The notes beneath the pieces were generated by a model. The model had not been told where the DNA came from and ran no database searches. It saw only the letters and a list, made by a program, of their open reading frames with translations. From positions 1 through 8,852 of the forward strand of contig JANXVP010000272.1 in NCBI GenBank assembly GCA_025351615.1: a stretch of DNA of 8,852 bases. The letters are read 5' to 3'. The DNA comes from Ramlibacter sp. Lineage in GTDB: Bacteria; Pseudomonadota; Gammaproteobacteria; Burkholderiales; Burkholderiaceae_C. The translations under genes were made by a program, and so were the position numbers. Position 1 is the stretch's first letter. Each line of letters starts with the position of its first letter. Of the stretch, positions 6,279 through 8,852 are shown in pieces.

Positions 6279-7847
6279 ATGAACCGCGACCGCGCTCTGC
6301 TCCAGCCCGATGCCTGCTATCTGGCCCTGAAAGCGCGCGATGCGCGCTTCGACGGCAGCTTTTTCACCGGGGTGACATCGACCGGAATCTATTGCCGGCC
6401 GGTCTGCAAGGTGCGCACTCCGAAGCGTGAAAACTGCCGCTTCTTCGGCCATGCGGCACAGGCCGAACAGGCGGGCTTTCGCCCCTGCCTGCGCTGCCGT
6501 CCCGAGCTGGCGCCGACGTCGCTGCGCTGGTCGATCCAGGATGCGTCGGCGGTGCTGGCTCGCCAGGCGGCGCGCCTGCTCGATGAACCCGACGCCTGGA
6601 GCGAAGGCGCGCCTGTGCTTGAACAGCTGGCCGCGCGGCTGGGCGTGAGCGACCGCCACGTGCGGCGGATTTTCGAATCGCAGTTCGGCGTCTCGCCGTT
6701 GCAATACCTGCAGACCCGCAGGCTGCTCGCGGCCAAGCAGTTGCTGGCCGACACCGCCCTGCCAGTCACCCAGGTCGCGCTGATCAGTGGCTATGCCAGC
6801 GTTCGCCGCTTCAACGCGGCCTTCGCAGGGCATTACGGGCTGAACCCCACCCAGTTGCGGCGCCACGTCCCGCAGCGGGGCGCTGGCGGCATCACCGTCA
6901 AGCTGGGCTACCGGCCGCCGTACGACGTCGACGCGATGCTCGCATTCTTTCGCAAGCGCCAGATCCAGGGCATCGAATACGCCTCGCAGGCGCCCGAGCC
7001 GCCCCGGCTGGCGCGAAGCTTCGCGGTGGAGTCGGCGGGCCAGCGCTGCAGCGGCTGGCTGGCGGTCGAGTTCGACGCCGGCCGGCACCAGGCTCTGTTG
7101 CGGGTGAGCGAATCGCTGTGCAATGTGTTGCCGCTGGTGATCCGGCGGGTGCGGGCCTGGCTGGACCTGGACGCCGATCCGCAAAGCATCAATGCGCTGC
7201 TGCACGAGCGCTTTCCCGAGGGCGATGGCCTGCGGGTGCCCGGCTCGATGAGCGGCCATGAGCTGGCCGTGCGCGCGGTGCTGGGCCAGCAGATCACGGT
7301 GGCGGCGGCAAGGACGCTGGCGCAACGGCTGGTCGACCGCTTCGGCGAGGCGGTGGAAACGCCGTGGCCGGCAATCGGGCGGCTGTTTCCGACGCCGGCC
7401 GCGCTGGCCGCCGCCAGCGGCGATGCGCTCGGCCAACTGGGCATCGTTCGGCAACGGCAGGCCGCCATCGTCGCCATCTCGACTGCTGTCGCCGGGAAGA
7501 AACTCGAGCTTCACGCCGGCGCCGACGTGCCTGCCACGATCGCGGCGCTGCAGCAATTGCCCGGCATCGGCGAGTGGACGGCGCAGTACATCGCGATGCG
7601 GGCATTGCGTTGGCCGGATGCATTTCCCGCCGGTGACGTTGCCCTGCACAAGGCATTGGGCGTCAGCGGCGCGAAGAATCCGGCACGCGAGGCCGAAATC
7701 GCTTCGCAAGCCTGGAAGCCGTGGCGAAGCTACGCCGTCGTCAGAGCCTGGAGCGCGTTGCCACTCGCACCGGCCCCGGTCGCAATCGGCCGCGCCCGCG
7801 CAGCCGCGCCGCCGGCGCCTCAACCCACCGCAGGAGTGCTTCCATGA
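6279..7847 (+). CDS. Ada-AlkA fusion: methylation sensor/AraC regulator with 3-methyladenine DNA glycosylase
   Basis: This 522-residue protein joins two parts of the adaptive response to alkylating agents. Residues about 10-76 are an Ada zinc domain with Cys39, Cys43, Cys70 and Cys73 (GIYCRPVC, FRPCLRC); Cys39 aligns with E. coli Ada Cys38, which accepts methyl groups from DNA phosphotriesters. Residues about 90-197 are an AraC-type HTH region (LGVSDRHVRRIFESQFGVSP, then ISGYASVRRFNAAF). Residues about 205-325 resemble the AlkA N-domain. About 327-493 is an HhH-GPD glycosylase fold with hairpin LPGIGEW (427-433), the expected catalytic Asp453 in PAGDVAL, and KPWRSYA (480-486). It should sense methylation, activate transcription and excise alkylated bases. 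The Ada C-terminal methyltransferase domain is absent; Ogt is encoded next door. A Pro/Ala-rich tail (about 495-522) follows the glycosylase. The stop overlaps the ogt ATG as ATGA. Such fusions are known in proteobacteria and actinobacteria. Confidence 0.93.
   Translation: MNRDRALLQPDACYLALKARDARFDGSFFTGVTSTGIYCRPVCKVRTPKRENCRFFGHAAQAEQAGFRPCLRCRPELAPTSLRWSIQDASAVLARQAARLLDEPDAWSEGAPVLEQLAARLGVSDRHVRRIFESQFGVSPLQYLQTRRLLAAKQLLADTALPVTQVALISGYASVRRFNAAFAGHYGLNPTQLRRHVPQRGAGGITVKLGYRPPYDVDAMLAFFRKRQIQGIEYASQAPEPPRLARSFAVESAGQRCSGWLAVEFDAGRHQALLRVSESLCNVLPLVIRRVRAWLDLDADPQSINALLHERFPEGDGLRVPGSMSGHELAVRAVLGQQITVAAARTLAQRLVDRFGEAVETPWPAIGRLFPTPAALAAASGDALGQLGIVRQRQAAIVAISTAVAGKKLELHAGADVPATIAALQQLPGIGEWTAQYIAMRALRWPDAFPAGDVALHKALGVSGAKNPAREAEIASQAWKPWRSYAVVRAWSALPLAPAPVAIGRARAAAPPAPQPTAGVLP
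7832..7836 (+). promoter_or_regulatory. ribosome binding site of ogt
   Basis: AGGAG lies 7 bases before the ATG at 7844, inside the 3' end of ada-alkA. It decides the ogt start, since the same frame is open upstream to an earlier candidate at 7721 that has no such site and adds non-family sequence. Confidence 0.75.
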
Positions 7848-8338
7848 AATTTCATTCATCCACTGTGCAAGCCCGCTACGTCAGCCCGCTGGGCCCGATG
7901 ATCGTCGCCGCCACCGAACGCGGCCTGGCCGGTCTCTGGTTCGAAGGCCAGCGTCATCTGCCCGACAGCAGCGCCTGGCCGCATGCGCCTGGGCACCCGG
8001 TGCTGCGCGAAGCCGTCACGCAGTTGGGCGATTACTTCGCCGGCCGCCGCAGCCAGTTCGATTTGCCGCTGGACCTGCAGGGCGGAACCGCGTTCCAGCA
8101 ATCGGTCTGGCAGGCGCTGCTGGCGATTCCATCGGGACGCACCACCAGCTACGGCGACCTCAGCCAGCGCGTCGGCTGGCCTCGCGCAGTGCGCGCCGTC
8201 GGCGCCGCCGTGGGCCGCAACCCGGTCAGCATCGTCGTCCCCTGCCACCGGGTGCTGGGCCGCGACGGCTCGCTCACCGGCTACGCCGGTGGACTCGAAC
8301 GCAAAAGCGCCCTGCTGGGACTGGAGGGCGCGATTTGA
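7844..8338 (+). CDS. ogt: methylated-DNA--[protein]-cysteine S-methyltransferase (Ogt type)
   Basis: Ogt repairs O6-alkylguanine and O4-alkylthymine by irreversible transfer of the alkyl group to its own cysteine. The 164-residue protein has the short N-domain (YVSPLGPMIVAATERGLAGL, 12-31), then FQQSVWQALLAIPSGRTTSYGDLS (84-107). The DNA-binding helix-turn-helix includes AVRAVGAAVGRNP (115-127; Arg117 is in the arginine-finger position). The active site is IVVPCHRV (130-137) with acceptor Cys134, followed by LTGYAGGLERKSALLGLEG (144-162). Length is typical. There is no Ada domain, so it is a stand-alone enzyme supplying the activity missing from the upstream Ada-AlkA fusion. Start at 7844 is supported by AGGAG and an ATGA overlap. 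Its stop overlaps the next gene's TTG. Induction together with ada-alkA is likely. Confidence 0.95.
   Translation: MKFHSSTVQARYVSPLGPMIVAATERGLAGLWFEGQRHLPDSSAWPHAPGHPVLREAVTQLGDYFAGRRSQFDLPLDLQGGTAFQQSVWQALLAIPSGRTTSYGDLSQRVGWPRAVRAVGAAVGRNPVSIVVPCHRVLGRDGSLTGYAGGLERKSALLGLEGAI
8323..8328 (+). promoter_or_regulatory. ribosome binding site of the EamA-family gene
   Basis: GGAGGG lies 6 bases before the TTG at 8335, within the 3' end of ogt. It is the strongest Shine-Dalgarno match in the window and is the main argument for the TTG start. Confidence 0.75.
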
Positions 8339-8852
8339 CGTCGACCGCGCAAGCTGCTCCGGGCCGGGGGACGAGGGGCTGGCACGCCGACTTCCTGCTG
8401 CTGGCAGCAGTCTGGGGCGCGTCGTTCCTGTTCATGCGGATTGCGACGATCGAGTTCGGCCCCCTGCCAACCGCTGCCATGCGGGTGGTCATCGCCACCG
8501 CATTTCTCTGGCCGCTGTTGTGGCTGCGCGGGCTAGTGCCCGAGTTGCGCCGGCACTGGAAGCCGGTCTTCGCGATCGGCCTGCTCAATTCGGGCATTCC
8601 ATTTGCGCTGTTCGCCTTCGCGCTGCTGTCGATCACGACCGGCCTGTCGGCGGTGCTCAATGCGACGGTGCCACTGTTTGGCGCCCTGGTCGCGTGGGCA
8701 TGGATGAAGGACCGGCCGACGATGGCCAGAGCCCTGGGTCTGGCCATCGGCTTCCTCGGCGTCGCGCTGCTGGCCTGGGACAAAGCCAGCTTCAAGCCCG
8801 ATGCCAGTGGATACGCGCCAGGCTGGGCGGTGCTGGCCTGTTTGCTGGCGTG
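8335..8852 (+). CDS. EamA/DMT-family membrane transporter, 3' end beyond window
   Basis: The first 172 residues of an inner-membrane drug/metabolite transporter (RhaT/YdcZ-like EamA repeat). Full members have about 290-300 residues and ten helices made of two EamA repeats; this covers the first repeat and the start of the second. After a polar N-terminus (TSTAQAAPGRGTRGWHAD), likely membrane helices lie at about 19-37 (LLLAAVWGASFLFMRIA), 45-65, 77-99, 103-124 (TTGLSAVLNATVPLFGALVA) and 131-147 (ARALGLAIGFLGVALLA), with another beginning near 163. WGASF and LNATVPLF are typical EamA spellings. The start is TTG: it has an excellent ribosome binding site and overlaps the ogt stop as TTGA, while the first ATG (8434) would remove the first helix. 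The substrate is unknown; co-transcription with ogt may only reflect operon packing. The gene continues past the window edge. Confidence 0.88.
   Translation, partial: MTSTAQAAPGRGTRGWHADFLLLAAVWGASFLFMRIATIEFGPLPTAAMRVVIATAFLWPLLWLRGLVPELRRHWKPVFAIGLLNSGIPFALFAFALLSITTGLSAVLNATVPLFGALVAWAWMKDRPTMARALGLAIGFLGVALLAWDKASFKPDASGYAPGWAVLACLLA

Noticed and set aside
4781..6430. A long plus-strand open frame (549 codons) opposite the phosphohexomutase
   Set aside because: It is a GC-driven shadow: the minus strand encodes all four catalytic motifs of a known enzyme, and the plus-strand translation shows no recognisable domain and runs on into the ada-alkA start in another frame.
7721..7843. Earlier start for Ogt, adding 41 residues
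   Set aside because: The extra residues are Arg/Ser-rich, overlap the end of the glycosylase domain in another frame and lack a ribosome binding site; AGGAG fits 7844.
6018..7859. A long minus-strand open frame (613 codons) opposite ada-alkA and the mutase start
   Set aside because: The translation is Arg/Ala-rich without any motif, while the plus strand carries complete Ada and AlkA signatures. It also overlaps the divergent promoter region.
1..8852. Mobile elements, phage genes, defence systems, CRISPR arrays, tRNA or rRNA genes
   Set aside because: None was seen on either strand. All recognisable genes are housekeeping, envelope or repair genes with similar base composition, and there are no long terminal repeats or regularly spaced repeats.

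Overview
The window is ordinary-looking chromosomal DNA from a high-GC Gram-negative bacterium, about two-thirds G+C by eye. A betaproteobacterium is most likely. The reasons are the outer-membrane and LPS genes (TolC, WaaA, WaaC), a phosphohexomutase whose motif spellings resemble Burkholderiales/Rhodocyclales homologues as I remember them, and the pcm-like / rhodanese / tolC gene order. Some xanthomonads share that gene order, but Xanthomonas cores lack heptose, so an adjacent heptosyltransferase I argues against them. I see no tRNA, rRNA, CRISPR array, insertion sequence or phage gene. Coding density is very high; the only sizeable gene-free stretch is the 112-base divergent promoter region at 6167-6278.

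There are three transcription blocks. Block 1 (+ strand, 49-2462) encodes a Pcm-like SAM methyltransferase, a single-domain rhodanese and a TolC-family outer-membrane channel. Block 2 (- strand, 6166 down to 2467) encodes a phosphomannomutase/phosphoglucomutase, heptosyltransferase I (WaaC) and Kdo transferase (WaaA), joined by two 4-base start/stop overlaps. It is an LPS inner-core operon that converges on tolC with only 4 bases between the two stop codons. Block 3 (+ strand, 6279 to the window end) encodes an Ada-AlkA fusion, Ogt and an EamA-family transporter cut off by the window edge, again joined by two 4-base overlaps. It is an alkylation-damage operon.

The blocks make biological sense separately: sugar-phosphate supply and inner-core LPS assembly; efflux/secretion through TolC with two small cytoplasmic enzymes of unclear connection; and sensing, base excision and direct reversal of DNA alkylation. 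Starts were corrected where the longest open frame is misleading: phosphohexomutase at 6166, waaA at 3786, ogt at 7844. Two genes (waaC and the EamA gene) start with TTG embedded in a TTGA overlap.

I found no clearly new biological system. The best leads are the Pcm-like protein lacking the family's usual TISQP motif, the tandem 12-bp repeat and possible leaderless start ahead of ada-alkA, the inverted repeat spanning the tolC/waaA stop codons, and the repeated 4-base coupling junctions.
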